Positions 19,235 to 27,704 of a DNA stretch of 64,000 nt are shown one piece after another. The notes under the pieces were generated by a model that worked only from the letters and a program-made list of their open reading frames with translations, ran no database searches and was not told the DNA's origin. Within the stretch, counting starts at the first letter, position 1, and every line of letters starts with the position of its first letter. The stretch is taken from assembly GCF_900188205.1 (NCBI RefSeq), contig NZ_FZOH01000002.1:558001-622000 (forward strand), given 5' to 3'. Both the position numbers and the translations under genes were made by a program. The stretch comes from Geodermatophilus saharensis (GTDB taxonomy: Bacteria; Actinomycetota; Actinomycetes; Mycobacteriales; Geodermatophilaceae).

Positions 19235-20224
19235 TCAGCCGGCCGGGGCCGGGGCCGGGGCAGGCGCCGTGCCCGCCGCGGCCGCCGCGGGCACCGCCTC
19301 CCCGGTGGCGGGGTGGGGGTGCACGACCATGACCGGGCAGGGGGCGTTGACCGCGCAGTGCAGCGCCACCGAGCCCAGGACCATGCCGACGACCCGGCTG
19401 CGGCTGCGGCTGCCGACGACGAGCAGCGCGGCGCCGTCGGCCCGCTCGACGAGGGCCTCCCCCGGCGCTCCCTGCACGACGCGGACGTCGGCCTCGGCGC
19501 CGGCGCCGAGCACCTCCGCGACGATCTGGCCGGTCCGGGCGCGGGCGTGCTCCTCGGTCTCCGACGCCGGCGGCGCGGTGATGGCGTAGAGGTCGCTCCA
19601 GTAGGCCTCGGGCCGGAACGCCGCGACCACCTCGAGCGTCGCGCCCAGGCGGCGGGCCTCCTCCGCCGCCCGCTGCAGCGCGGTCCGCGCCGCCGGGGAG
19701 TCGTCCACCCCGACCACCACCCGCGGCGGCGGCGCCATCGCACCGGGGTGCACCACGACGACCGGGCAGGGCGAGTGCGCCACGCAGTGCAGGGCCACCG
19801 AGCCGAGCAGGGTGCTCCGCACACCGCCCCGGCCGCGGCTGCCGACGACGAGCAGGTCCGCGCCCTCGGCCCGGGCCACCAGGTGGTCCAGCGGGGCGCC
19901 GCCGGCCACCACGACGTCGGTCTCGACCTCCGCGGTGCCGGGCACGGCGGCCACGGCCGGGTCCTGGCGGACCTCGGCGAGGAACTCGTGGACCCGCTGT
20001 TCGGTGTCGGACCGGATGGCGTCGAGCCGGTTGGTGTCGAGGAGGTAGGGGTCGACCCAGTAGAAGTCGACCGGGTAGGCGCTGACCACCTCGAGCGTCG
20101 CGCCGTCCCGGGCCGCGACCGCGAGGGCCCAGGCGAGGGCCACCCGCGCCCCCGGTGAGCCGTCCACGCCGACGACCACCCGTCCGGGCCCTGCCGCGTG
20201 GCTCGTCGTCTGCTCCGTCGTCAC
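19235..20224 (-). CDS. Universal stress protein, tandem UspA domains
   Basis: This 329-residue protein has two complete UspA domains (about residues 14-160 and 167-305), each with VVVGVD(G/D)SP at strand 1 and the ATP loop (VVGSRGRGGVRSTLLGS and VVGSRSRSRVVGMVLGS). The YPVDFYWVDPYLLD and FRPEAYWSDLY loops after strand 2 match those of the Usp at 3492. The tail is a low-complexity Ala/Pro run. The GTG start follows GGAGGCGCC. A DevR-type box lies about 105 bp upstream at 20323. Confidence 0.92.
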   Translation of the reverse strand: MTTEQTTSHAAGPGRVVVGVDGSPGARVALAWALAVAARDGATLEVVSAYPVDFYWVDPYLLDTNRLDAIRSDTEQRVHEFLAEVRQDPAVAAVPGTAEVETDVVVAGGAPLDHLVARAEGADLLVVGSRGRGGVRSTLLGSVALHCVAHSPCPVVVVHPGAMAPPPRVVVGVDDSPAARTALQRAAEEARRLGATLEVVAAFRPEAYWSDLYAITAPPASETEEHARARTGQIVAEVLGAGAEADVRVVQGAPGEALVERADGAALLVVGSRSRSRVVGMVLGSVALHCAVNAPCPVMVVHPHPATGEAVPAAAAAGTAPAPAPAPAG

Positions 20225-20322
20225 CGTGGCGCCTCCGCTCCTGCCCGGACACCCGCCGGGCGCTCACCCGAGACTGCGCCGTCCGCGGACGGCGGGACGC
20301 GGGCCGACGTCCCCCGTCGTGG

Positions 20323-20336
20323 GGGACCTTCGTCCT
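20323..20336. promoter_or_regulatory. DevR/DosR-type box (GGGACCTTCGTCCT)
   Basis: GGGAC-CTTC-GTCCT has one mismatch in the right arm. It is centred about 105 bp upstream of the usp GTG at 20224 and just past the stop of the SRPBCC gene at 20351. Confidence 0.6.
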
Positions 20337-20350
20337 CCCGGCCCGCCCGC

Positions 20351-21013
20351 TCAGCGCTGCGCGGGCGCCTCCACCGGACGGGCACGGCGCTCGGCACGCT
20401 CGCGGATGCCGTGGAGCATCCGCCGGGTCATCACCACGGTGACCGGCTCCCCCAGCCGGCCGGCCAGCCGCGCGGCGAGCCGGGCGTCGACCTGGGTGCG
20501 GGACCGGGACAGCAGGCGGCAGCGCCCCTCGTCCAGCGGGACGACGGCGAAGGTCCACACGCCGTTCCACGGGTGCTCGGGCGGCGCCTGGCGCAGCACC
20601 AGCGTGCGGGGCGGGTCGGCGAGGGCGACCCGGAAGGCGTAGCCGTCGGGCAGCGGGCCCCAGCCCGCCGGGGCGACGACCACCCGGTCGCCCGGGGCGA
20701 GGTGCTGCCACTCCTCCCGGATCTCGTCGGTGGTGTGGATGTCCAGGCCGACGAGGTTCTCCAGCCAGTCGTAGCTGTACATGCCGCCGCGGTCGGCGCC
20801 CATCTGCACCAGCCACGCCCACACCTCCTCGGCGGGCGCGGCCACGGTCACCGCCAGCGTCGTCTGGGTGGCCGGCTCGGGGACGAGGTCGTCGCCGGGC
20901 AGGACCCGGGCGACCTCGGCCGCGGTGGCGCCCCGGTCCCGGTGGCGGTGCAGGTACTCCAGGCCGGCGGCTCCGGCGGCGGCCAGCAGCGCGGCGCGCA
21001 GCACGGTGCTCAC
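20351..21013 (-). CDS. SRPBCC-family protein with N-terminal membrane anchor
   Basis: The 220-residue protein has a short hydrophobic N-terminus (VLRAALLAAAGAAGLEYL) and then an SRPBCC/START-like fold: TLAVTVAAPAEEVWAWLVQM, WQHLAPGDRVVV, FRVALADPPRTLVLRQA, TWTFAVVPLDEGRCRLLSRS-type strands and a long C-terminal helix. Such proteins bind hydrophobic ligands; the ligand is not evident. Its GTG overlaps the stop of the DUF6544-like gene (GTGA), so it is the last gene of the 22732-to-20351 operon. Confidence 0.75.
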   Translation of the reverse strand: MSTVLRAALLAAAGAAGLEYLHRHRDRGATAAEVARVLPGDDLVPEPATQTTLAVTVAAPAEEVWAWLVQMGADRGGMYSYDWLENLVGLDIHTTDEIREEWQHLAPGDRVVVAPAGWGPLPDGYAFRVALADPPRTLVLRQAPPEHPWNGVWTFAVVPLDEGRCRLLSRSRTQVDARLAARLAGRLGEPVTVVMTRRMLHGIRERAERRARPVEAPAQR

Positions 21014-21825
21014 CGCCCCGGGACGACGTCGAGGTCGAGGTCGGCCAGCGTCATCTCGCCGTAGGTGAACTCCCCGTCGGGCAGGTGCCACACGGCCGCG
21101 CCGCCGACCGGTCGCAGTCCCCCGGCGGCGACGGTCCACCCGCTCACGGGGGTGCTCCACGGCGTCCGCACCGGCCCGCCGGGCAGGTCCGCCCAGCGGT
21201 CCCCCGTCCAGAAGTCCAGGGGCCGGCCGCACCCGTCGAGGGCGACCACCGCGCCGACGGTGCGCCCGGCATCGGTCACCGACACCCCGAAGCGGTCCTC
21301 GCCGAGGTCCTCCCAGCCGGTGCGGGGGTGCAGCAGCATCGCCGGGGCCAGCAGCACGGCGTCGTTGAGCCAGGTCACCAGCTCCCCGCTGTCGAACTCC
21401 GGGCCCGACCCGTCGGCCACCGTGACCACGCCCAGGGCCCTGCCCAGCATCCGCCCGGCGCCGTGCCGGTAGGTGTCCCAACCCCACATCGGCACCACGC
21501 GCCCGACCAGCAGCCGCATCCGGTAGTAACGCGCCACCTCCTCGGCGGTGTTGACCTGCCACGCGTCGCACGGCATCCACGGGCCGTCGGTGCGGCGGCG
21601 GAAGCGGCCGCGCCAGTGGGCGCGCAGCGCCCGGGTGCGCGGGCGCCCGACGACGCCCATGGCCTCCATGTACCGGACGGCGGCGGGCGGCAGGCCGTCC
21701 AGGTCGGCCTCGGTCACCGGGTCCGCCGCGGGCCCGGCCGGCAGGCACTCGGCGGCGAGGCGGCGGGTGAAGGCGCGCGGCGGCCGCGCCGGCGTGCGCG
21801 GGCGGTCAGACGTGGACGTGCTCAT
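21010..21825 (-). CDS. DUF6544-like protein
   Basis: This 271-residue protein contains LPPAAVRYMEAMGVVGRPRT, RGRFRRRTDGPWMPCDAWQ and FDSGELVTWLNDAVLLAPAML, which I recognise as the DUF6544 pattern. There is no signal peptide or membrane helix. Function is unknown. The ATG lies 20 bp inside the 3' end of the membrane gene upstream and the stop overlaps the SRPBCC start, so all three are cotranscribed. Confidence 0.7.
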   Translation of the reverse strand: MSTSTSDRPRTPARPPRAFTRRLAAECLPAGPAADPVTEADLDGLPPAAVRYMEAMGVVGRPRTRALRAHWRGRFRRRTDGPWMPCDAWQVNTAEEVARYYRMRLLVGRVVPMWGWDTYRHGAGRMLGRALGVVTVADGSGPEFDSGELVTWLNDAVLLAPAMLLHPRTGWEDLGEDRFGVSVTDAGRTVGAVVALDGCGRPLDFWTGDRWADLPGGPVRTPWSTPVSGWTVAAGGLRPVGGAAVWHLPDGEFTYGEMTLADLDLDVVPGR

Positions 21826-22732
21826 CGGGGACCTCGCTCGGCGGGACGGGACCGGGGGTGGGCACCGCCGGGACGGCGCGCAGCAGGCGGGTCAGCAGCC
21901 GGGCCCCGATCGCGCCGAGGACGCCGAAGCCCGCGATCGGACCGACGACCTGGGGGACGGTGAACGAGATCCCGGCGGCGGCCTGCAGGACGGTGCTCAG
22001 CGCGATGGTGGGCAGGAGCAGCACGATCAGCACCAGCAGCGGGACCGCGAGCAGGTGGCCCCGCGGGTCGCCGCGGCGGACCAGCAGCCCGGCCAGCGCC
22101 GCGGCCGGTGCGACGACGGCGAGGTCGAGCGCGGAGGTCACCGGCGTGGTGTAGACGTCGAGGAGCTCGGGCGTCCCCCCGGTGCGCAGCGCGGTCAGCA
22201 GCGGCTGGAGCCACACGACGGCGGTCACGGCCGCGGCGGTGAGGAGGAAGCGCGACAGCGCGCGGTGCGGGACGCCGGGGTCGGCGGCGAGGGCGCGCAG
22301 GGCGGCCCGGTCGGTGGTCGCGAGGCCGGTGAGGAAGCCGGCGAGCGCGGTCGCCACCAGCGTCACGTAGGCCAGGAACAGGGGGTTGTAGGCGGCCCCC
22401 AGGGCGTAGTTGGCGTAGACGTAGAGCAGGTACCCGAACGTGCCGGTGAGCAGCAGGGACCCGCGCGGGGACCCCGCGCGGTGCTGCAGCCAGGAGGTGA
22501 TCACCAGGGGCACGCCGAACGCCAGCACGACGGCGTCGACGGCGGTGTTCCCCGCGGCGGTGAACACGGTGTCGTGCGCGTACAGCCCGCTGCCGGCCAG
22601 CTCCGCGGTCTGCCCCCGCGGGGTCGTCACGCTGACCGGCTCCCCCGTGGGGCGCCGCGCCAGCCCCGTCGCGGCGGCCGTCGCGGCCAGGGCGGCGACC
22701 AGCCCCGGCAGCCGGCGCAGTCTCGTCCTCAC
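21806..22732 (-). CDS. Polytopic membrane protein of unknown function
   Basis: The 308-residue protein has an N-terminal hydrophobic segment, a periplasmic stretch (PVSVTTPRGQTAELAGSGLYAHDTVFTAAG) and about seven further helices. The first helices contain NTAVDAVVLAFGVPLVI and GTFGYLLYVYANYALGAAYN. It resembles unnamed integral membrane proteins of actinobacteria and I cannot name the family. The GTG start has GGGGGAGCGGGAC upstream. It overlaps the DUF6544-like gene by 20 bp and probably leads this operon. Confidence 0.68.
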   Translation of the reverse strand: MRTRLRRLPGLVAALAATAAATGLARRPTGEPVSVTTPRGQTAELAGSGLYAHDTVFTAAGNTAVDAVVLAFGVPLVITSWLQHRAGSPRGSLLLTGTFGYLLYVYANYALGAAYNPLFLAYVTLVATALAGFLTGLATTDRAALRALAADPGVPHRALSRFLLTAAAVTAVVWLQPLLTALRTGGTPELLDVYTTPVTSALDLAVVAPAAALAGLLVRRGDPRGHLLAVPLLVLIVLLLPTIALSTVLQAAAGISFTVPQVVGPIAGFGVLGAIGARLLTRLLRAVPAVPTPGPVPPSEVPDEHVHV

Positions 22733-22910
22733 GTCCCGCTCCCCCGTTCCGTTCGGCGGGCGACCCCGTCTCGGGTGGTCACCGGCGTCCACCGCGCTGC
22801 GGTGGCAGGTCGACGCTAGGGAGCCGCCCGCCGGGGCGGTCACCGCCGAAGGGCCCGGGTCCGGCGGGTCCAACGCACCGGGACCCGACCCCCACCGGGT
22901 GGTCGGGCCC

Positions 22911-23183
22911 TCAGCTCCGGACCACCTCGTACACGGTGACCGACACCGGCCCCGGCCGCGGCCGGTCGTGCCAGCCGATCTCCCGGGCGCGCTGCTCGAT
23001 CGCGGCGTGGGCCGCACTGATCGCCTCCCGGCTGTCGTAGAGGCCCACGGACAGGCCGTTGCCGGTCTCGGGATCGACGAGGTGGAAGGTCTCGCGCACA
23101 CCGGGGACGGCCTTCGCGGCCTCCAGCACCCAGGACCGGTCGTCGGTCGGCATGGGCTCCCAGACGGCGACTCGAGCGAACAC
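22911..23183 (-). CDS. Small dimeric alpha-beta barrel (ABM-like) protein
   Basis: The 90-residue protein reads VFARVAVWEPMPTDDRSWVL, then VPGVRETFHLVDPETGNGLSVGLYDSREA and ends VSVTVYEVVRS, the strand-helix-strand layout of antibiotic-biosynthesis-monooxygenase/EthD-like small proteins. No catalytic residue can be pointed to. The GTG start follows AGGAGGGCCGACC. The 178-bp gap to the operon at 22732 shows no clear signal. Confidence 0.65.
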   Translation of the reverse strand: MFARVAVWEPMPTDDRSWVLEAAKAVPGVRETFHLVDPETGNGLSVGLYDSREAISAAHAAIEQRAREIGWHDRPRPGPVSVTVYEVVRS

Positions 23184-23345
23184 GGTCGGCCCTCCTGACC
23201 AGCCGGGCGACGGTGCCACCGACCGCCGCGGGACCCCAGTGTCGGGGCTCCCCGCACGGTGTGGGAGCACTCGGGTGTCGGGCGAGGTGCCCGGATCCAG
23301 GAGCCGCCGATCGCCCCGGCCCGCCGCGGCCGCCACCCTGTCCGC

Positions 23346-23699
23346 GTGACCGACGACGACGAGGCAGCGGCGGTGGTCGAGCTCGAGCGACTGCTGCTCA
23401 GGCCCGACGTCCGCGCCGACCGTCGCCGCGTCGACGGGCTGCTGCACCCCGACTTCCAGGAGTTCGGCGCCTCGGGGCGGGTCTGGGACCGGGAGACGAT
23501 CGTCGATGCGCTGGCCGCGGACCCGACGACGCCTGGCGCCGCTGAGGCGTTCGCGCCGGTGCGACTCGCCGAGGACGTCGTCCTCCTCACCTACCGGGTG
23601 AGCGGAGGACGGGGCTCGCTGCGCAGCTCGGTGTGGGTGCGCGCCCCTGCGGCAGGCTGGCGGCTGCGCTTCCACCAGGGCACGCGCACCCCGGCCTGA
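23346..23699 (+). CDS. NTF2-like DUF4440 protein
   Basis: The 117-residue protein starts VTDDDEAAAVVELERLLLRP and contains LLHPDFQEFGASGRVWDRETIV, APVRLAEDVVLLTYRV and SSVWVRAPAAGWRLRFHQGT, the usual SnoaL/DUF4440 order. Proteins of this size act as small ligand-binding or isomerase-like domains; the substrate is unknown. No Shine-Dalgarno is visible before GTG 23346, so translation may be leaderless. It is divergent from the ABM-like gene. Confidence 0.72.
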   Translation: MTDDDEAAAVVELERLLLRPDVRADRRRVDGLLHPDFQEFGASGRVWDRETIVDALAADPTTPGAAEAFAPVRLAEDVVLLTYRVSGGRGSLRSSVWVRAPAAGWRLRFHQGTRTPA

Positions 23700-23765
23700 G
23701 GGCGCCGTTCCAGGCACCGGCACCCGCCGCTGGGCCCGGCTGGGGGACCCCGCCCGCCGCCGGGC

Positions 23766-24764
23766 TCAGCCGAAGGTGAGGACGTCGGCGACCGGGCGGC
23801 GGTTGGTCGACGGCGTCCGGTCGCCGCTGGGGTAGCCCAGCCGCAGCAGCATCTGTGGGTACCCGACCAGGGACAGGCGGGAGCGCAGCTGCGTCCGCGT
23901 GGCCGGCCAGTCCAGGGCCTGGGTGAGCGGCGAGGCGGCCAGCCCCGCGGCGGTCGCCTCCAGCAGCACCCGGCCCAGGGCACGGCCGGCCGTCAACCAC
24001 GCCTCGCGGTCGTCGCCGTCGGTGCCCATGAGGACGACGGTCGGGCGCTCCACCTCGGGCGGGGGCGCGTCGGGGTCCCGGTCGTGCGACACCGGGCCGC
24101 CCGACCGCGAGCCGACGACGAAGTCGCGGATCAGCCAGTTCGACGGCCGCGTCGACGGGTCGTCGGCCGGGACCGCGCCCACCGGGATGCCGTCGACGGC
24201 GGTCGGGTCGGTCCGCATCCACCGCTGCAGCTCCTCGAGGTACTCCGGCTCGCCCTGCTCGATCTCCTCCGCGCGGGAGAGGAGGAAGACGGTGGCGACC
24301 TCCTCCTCCGACTCGGTGATCGCCTTGGACCAGACCCGGAAGTCCCCGGCGACGGCCTGCAGCCGGTCGAGCAGCTCGGCGGGCACCGCCCTCGGGAGGA
24401 ACGGGGCCCGCTCGGTGTGCCGGACGGCGATCGCGTCGCCCAGCGCCCGGTCACGCTCCCCCGGTTCCCGGTCCCCGGTCACCGTCACGGCGGCCAGCAG
24501 GTCCGGGTCGGCCACGTCGGGCAGCAGCTCGACGTCGGCGGCGCGTCCCGCCGCGGCCAGCGCGACGACGGCGAACTCGACCGCCACGCCGCAGCTGACG
24601 GTCCGCTGCCGGCCGCTGGGGTCGAGGGTGTGCAGCGCCCGCCCGGGGTCGGTCCGGACCTCCAGCCGGTCACCGCCGGCGCGGAAGGCCCACGGCTGGG
24701 TGTTGTGGATCGACGGGGCTCGGGTCGCCGCCTCCACGACCGCTGTCCACTGCTGCTGGTCCAC
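23766..24764 (-). CDS. Acg-family nitroreductase-like flavoprotein
   Basis: This 332-residue paralogue of the gene at 358 has the signature RAPSIHNTQPWAF, DPSGRQRTVSCG, RHTERAPFLPRAVP and SPLTQALDWPATRTQLR. The GTG at 24764 is preferred over 24779 because GGAGGAACGCCGA precedes it directly. FMN binding is likely by family, and a DosR-regulon role is typical, but no DevR-type box was found just upstream. It is convergent with the DUF4440 gene. Confidence 0.85.
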   Translation of the reverse strand: MDQQQWTAVVEAATRAPSIHNTQPWAFRAGGDRLEVRTDPGRALHTLDPSGRQRTVSCGVAVEFAVVALAAAGRAADVELLPDVADPDLLAAVTVTGDREPGERDRALGDAIAVRHTERAPFLPRAVPAELLDRLQAVAGDFRVWSKAITESEEEVATVFLLSRAEEIEQGEPEYLEELQRWMRTDPTAVDGIPVGAVPADDPSTRPSNWLIRDFVVGSRSGGPVSHDRDPDAPPPEVERPTVVLMGTDGDDREAWLTAGRALGRVLLEATAAGLAASPLTQALDWPATRTQLRSRLSLVGYPQMLLRLGYPSGDRTPSTNRRPVADVLTFG

Positions 24765-24901
24765 TCGGCGTTCCTCCACGTGGTCGTCGGGGTCGAGCTC
24801 GTCGCTGTCCTCTCCCTACCCCGTCGCGACCGGCACCGCGCGGGCGTACCGGAGCCGGGCCGGGTCCGGCCCGGCGCGACCGGGGGTGGCCGTTCGCCCG
24901 G

Positions 24902-25570
24902 TCAGGTCCGGCGCCGGCCGGCCAGGAGCCGGACGGCACCGCGTCCGGTCACGGCGGCCATGGTCAGCGCCATGGCCAGGCCGCCGACGGCGCCGACGGC
25001 CGCGATCAGCACAGGGGCCTGGCCCGGCTGCCACAGCGGCGTCGTGATCGCGGTGAACACCGCGAGACCCGCCAGCCAGGCGGCCGTGGTCCAGGCGACC
25101 CAGCGCCCGGCGTGCGGCACGTGCCGGCGCAGCACCGTCCACTGGGCCACCCCGATCGAGCCGAGCAGGACGCCTCCGGCGACCACCGCGAGCACGGCCT
25201 GCACCGGGACCGGCCAGTCGAGGACCGCGGCCGCCCACGTGCTCGGGCCCGTCCCCACGGCCCAGGCGAGCACCGCCGCCGCAGCGGTGCGCAGCACCCA
25301 GTCCCGCCGGGAAAGGTCCGCGACCTCCCGCGCCAGCACCGAGGCCTGGGCGGCGCCCAGCAGCGCGCCCTCCGCAGCGCCGGCGAGGAGCAGCACCACC
25401 AGCCCGGCAGCGCCCGCGGTGTCCGCGGCACCGGACAGCACGACCAGCACCGGGACGAGGAAGCCGGCGGCCTCCCCCGCGGTGACGACCACCAGCCACC
25501 GGCGCCAGAGCGGGGAGCCGGGGGCGACGGGCCGGGGGCCGGCGGGCGCGACGGGGGCCGGGGTGCTCAC
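24902..25570 (-). CDS. Membrane protein of unknown function
   Basis: The 222-residue version starts VSTPAPVAPAG and has about six membrane helices: residues 24-47 (LVVVTAGEAAGFLVPVLVVL), 55-80, 95-125, 130-152, 160-180 and 190-212. No family is recognised. The frame is open to GTG 25651, but the paired DevR-type boxes at 25590-25620 would then be inside the gene. With GTG 25570 the upstream box is centred 43.5 bp away, as at the other leaderless candidates, so that start is chosen. Confidence 0.6.
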   Translation of the reverse strand: MSTPAPVAPAGPRPVAPGSPLWRRWLVVVTAGEAAGFLVPVLVVLSGAADTAGAAGLVVLLLAGAAEGALLGAAQASVLAREVADLSRRDWVLRTAAAAVLAWAVGTGPSTWAAAVLDWPVPVQAVLAVVAGGVLLGSIGVAQWTVLRRHVPHAGRWVAWTTAAWLAGLAVFTAITTPLWQPGQAPVLIAAVGAVGGLAMALTMAAVTGRGAVRLLAGRRRT

Positions 25571-25589
25571 CCGGGGAGCGTCCGTCACC

Positions 25590-25620
25590 GGGACGACGGG
25601 CCCGTAGTGCCGGAGGTCCC
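25590..25620. promoter_or_regulatory. Pair of DevR/DosR-type boxes
   Basis: GGGACGACGGGCCC (25590-25603) and GTGCCGGAGGTCCC (25607-25620) are 17 bp apart centre to centre. The right one is centred 43.5 bp from GTG 25570 on the minus strand. They also overlap the region between the Ddn-like gene end and the membrane gene. Confidence 0.55.
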
Positions 25621-25655
25621 GGAGCCGGCGCCGCACGTCCTCCCGGCGCACCGGC

Positions 25656-26066
25656 TCAGCCGGGCCGGGCCGGCTCCAGCACCAGGAGCGGGTCGCCCGG
25701 CGGGACGGTCACCCGCGGGAAGGCCGCGCGGTAGGCGGCGACCGCGTCGTCCCTGCCGGGCCCGCCGGGGTGCAGCAGGTGGGCCCGGTAGGGCTCCTCG
25801 CGCCCGTCGCGCCGGACGGTGACGTCGCGCGGACCGTCGGTCAGGTTCCGCCACCAGGTCTTGCCGGCCGCGCCGCCGACCAGGACGACGAGGTCCGCGC
25901 CGGCCGGGGCGGTCATCACCGGCAGCTCGTACCGCCGCCCGGTCCGCCGCCCGCTGTAGCCGAGCACCACCAGGTGCCGGCCGAGCAGTCGGCGCCCCGG
26001 GCTGCGGGACAGGGCGCGCACGACCGGGTTCACGAACCGGTTGCGGACCCGTCCCGCCAGGGTCAT
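25656..26066 (-). CDS. F420-dependent nitroreductase/quinone reductase (Ddn-like)
   Basis: This 136-residue protein has the Ddn/FGD-type small barrel pattern: RHLVVLGYSGRRTGRRYELPVM, DLVVLVGGAAGKTWWRNL, DGREEPYRAHLLHP and a conserved end PGDPLLVLEPA. The family uses reduced coenzyme F420; M. tuberculosis Ddn (Rv3547) activates nitroimidazoles and reduces menaquinone. Its ATG overlaps the last base of the GerW-like stop, so the two genes form an operon behind the paired boxes at 26601. Confidence 0.85.
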   Translation of the reverse strand: MTLAGRVRNRFVNPVVRALSRSPGRRLLGRHLVVLGYSGRRTGRRYELPVMTAPAGADLVVLVGGAAGKTWWRNLTDGPRDVTVRRDGREEPYRAHLLHPGGPGRDDAVAAYRAAFPRVTVPPGDPLLVLEPARPG

Positions 26067-26539
26067 CAGCCGACCAGCCGCTCGAGCGCCGTGGCGGCCA
26101 GCAGCCGGGCCCACCACGGCCGCCGGACGGGTGCCGGTGGGCGGGCCCGCCGCCACAACCGGGCGGCCGGCCGCACGGCCATCGCGCCGCCCTTCATGCT
26201 CACCCAGCCGCCGGGCCCCATGGTCACCCGCGCCACCGCCGGGCTGGGCCTGCGCGCCAGGCGGGAGGCGACCGCGACCGCGCCGACGACGACCTCCGCC
26301 GTGGTCACCACCCGGGTGACGTCGACGACGGGGTGCCAGCGCACCCGGCCGTCGCGGACCTCGAAGGCGCCCAGCGGCCGGACCCCGGCCATCTGGGCGG
26401 TCGGGCCGTGCCCGGTACGGCCGTCACCGGCACTGGCCGTGTGACTCGTCGACGACGTCACGGGGACCACCGTGGCCCCGTCCCGCTCGACGGGCGCCCC
26501 GAAGGCCGGTGCCCGGTCGGTCGCAGTGCTGTCCTTCAT
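26066..26539 (-). CDS. GerW/YtfJ-like protein
   Basis: The 157-residue protein contains AFGAPVERDGATVVPVTSST and RPLGAFEVRDGRVRWHPVVDV, which match the GerW (YtfJ) pattern of FGxPVExDGxTVIPV followed by GxxEVRDGxVRxxP. The Gly-rich stretch normally between them is short here. A hydrophobic helix (VVTTAEVVVGAVAVASRLA) and a basic C-terminal tail follow. In Firmicutes GerW has a germination role; here a stress or dormancy role is only suggested by the island. ATG follows GGGGAGGACCC. Confidence 0.65.
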   Translation of the reverse strand: MKDSTATDRAPAFGAPVERDGATVVPVTSSTSHTASAGDGRTGHGPTAQMAGVRPLGAFEVRDGRVRWHPVVDVTRVVTTAEVVVGAVAVASRLARRPSPAVARVTMGPGGWVSMKGGAMAVRPAARLWRRARPPAPVRRPWWARLLAATALERLVG

Positions 26540-26600
26540 GGGTCCTCCCCGTGCCGGTGCGTCGACCCCGACCGTGACACGGGCGGCCCACCCGTCCCCC

Positions 26601-26635
26601 GGGCCGGAGGTCCCTGCCGCCGGGACCTCCGGCCC
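26601..26635. promoter_or_regulatory. Pair of DevR/DosR-type boxes
   Basis: GGGCCGGAGGTCCC (26601-26614) and GGGACCTCCGGCCC (26622-26635) are exact reverse complements of each other when compared as 14-mers apart from the A/C change, 21 bp apart. They lie between the divergent gerW-like and mreB-like genes and can serve both. Confidence 0.7.
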
Positions 26636-26707
26636 CGGAGCGGCCGGGGCTGGACCGCGCACGGAGCCGCCACCACACTGGCGGTCCCGGCGGTCAGGAG
26701 GCACCGC

Positions 26708-27697
26708 GTGGAACTCGGGATCGATCTCGGTACCGCCACCACGGTCGTCAGCGACGTGCGGCGCGGCATCCTCTACGACGAGCCCACCGTCATGCTCGTG
26801 CGGCGCGGCAGCGGCCGCCGGGAACGCGTCCTCGCCGTCGGCCGGGAGGCCGCCGAGCTGCTCGGTCGCGCGCCGTCCCGGTACGCCTCGGTCCGCCCCC
26901 TGGACGACGGCGTGGTCACCGACCTCGAGACCACCCGCACCTACCTGCGCGCGGTGCTGCGGGCGGCGGGACAACGGCTGTGGCGGCTGCCCGTCCGCGC
27001 GGTGGTCACCGTGCCCGCCGGTTCCAGCGCCCTGGAGCACCGCGCGCTGCTCGAGGCCGCCGAGGAGGCCGGCATCCGCCCGGTGACCGCGCTGGACGAG
27101 GCGGTCGCCGGGGCCGTCGGCTGCGGCATCGACCCGCTGGAGCGGCGGGTCCACATGGTCGTCGACGTCGGCGGCGGCCGGTCCGAGGCGGTCGCCTTCT
27201 GCTACGGGGGCGTGCTCGCCTCCCGCACCAGCAAGACCGGCGGTGAGGAGATGACCCTCGCCGTCGCCCGGTACCTGCGCGAGCAGCAGCAGCTCCTCGT
27301 CGGTGACCTCGAGGCGGAGGCGCTCAAGGTCCGCCTGGCCTCGGCGGGGGACGAGCCGCTGGTCGTTCAGGGCCGGGACGGGGTCACCGGGCGGCCGCGG
27401 CTGGCCACGGTCCCGGCGGCCGAGGTCGCCGGGGCCCTGCGCCCGGTCGTCGACGAGGTCCTCCGGACGCTGGTCCCCTGCCTCGACGACCTCCCACCGC
27501 AGGCGATCGCCGACGTGATGGGCGAGGGCGTGCTCCTGTTCGGCGGGTCCTCGCTGGTGCCGGGCCTGCCGCAGGAGCTGGAGCGGGCGCTCGGCCTGCC
27601 GGTCAAGTGCGCCGACGAGCCGCTGACCTGCGTCGCCGAGGGCGCCGCGCGGGCGCTGCGCAACCGGGCGCTGCTGTCGGCCTACGGCCGCCGCTGA
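26708..27697 (+). CDS. MreB-like actin-family protein
   Basis: The 329-residue protein starts VELGIDLGTATTVVSDVRRG (phosphate 1 motif), then has ILYDEPTVMLVRR, VGREAAELLGRAP, HMVVDVGGGRSEAVAFCYGG (phosphate 2) and LLFGGSSLVPGL (adenosine motif), the order of MreB. It is a little short for MreB and shows DnaK-like features as well. AGGAGGCACCGC precedes GTG 26708. It runs convergent with a RodA-PBP2 fusion gene only 8 bp away, so an elongasome partnership is plausible even though the genes are on opposite strands. Divergent DevR boxes suggest hypoxic control. Confidence 0.78.
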   Translation: MELGIDLGTATTVVSDVRRGILYDEPTVMLVRRGSGRRERVLAVGREAAELLGRAPSRYASVRPLDDGVVTDLETTRTYLRAVLRAAGQRLWRLPVRAVVTVPAGSSALEHRALLEAAEEAGIRPVTALDEAVAGAVGCGIDPLERRVHMVVDVGGGRSEAVAFCYGGVLASRTSKTGGEEMTLAVARYLREQQQLLVGDLEAEALKVRLASAGDEPLVVQGRDGVTGRPRLATVPAAEVAGALRPVVDEVLRTLVPCLDDLPPQAIADVMGEGVLLFGGSSLVPGLPQELERALGLPVKCADEPLTCVAEGAARALRNRALLSAYGRR

Positions 27698-27704
27698 ACG
27701 CGGA

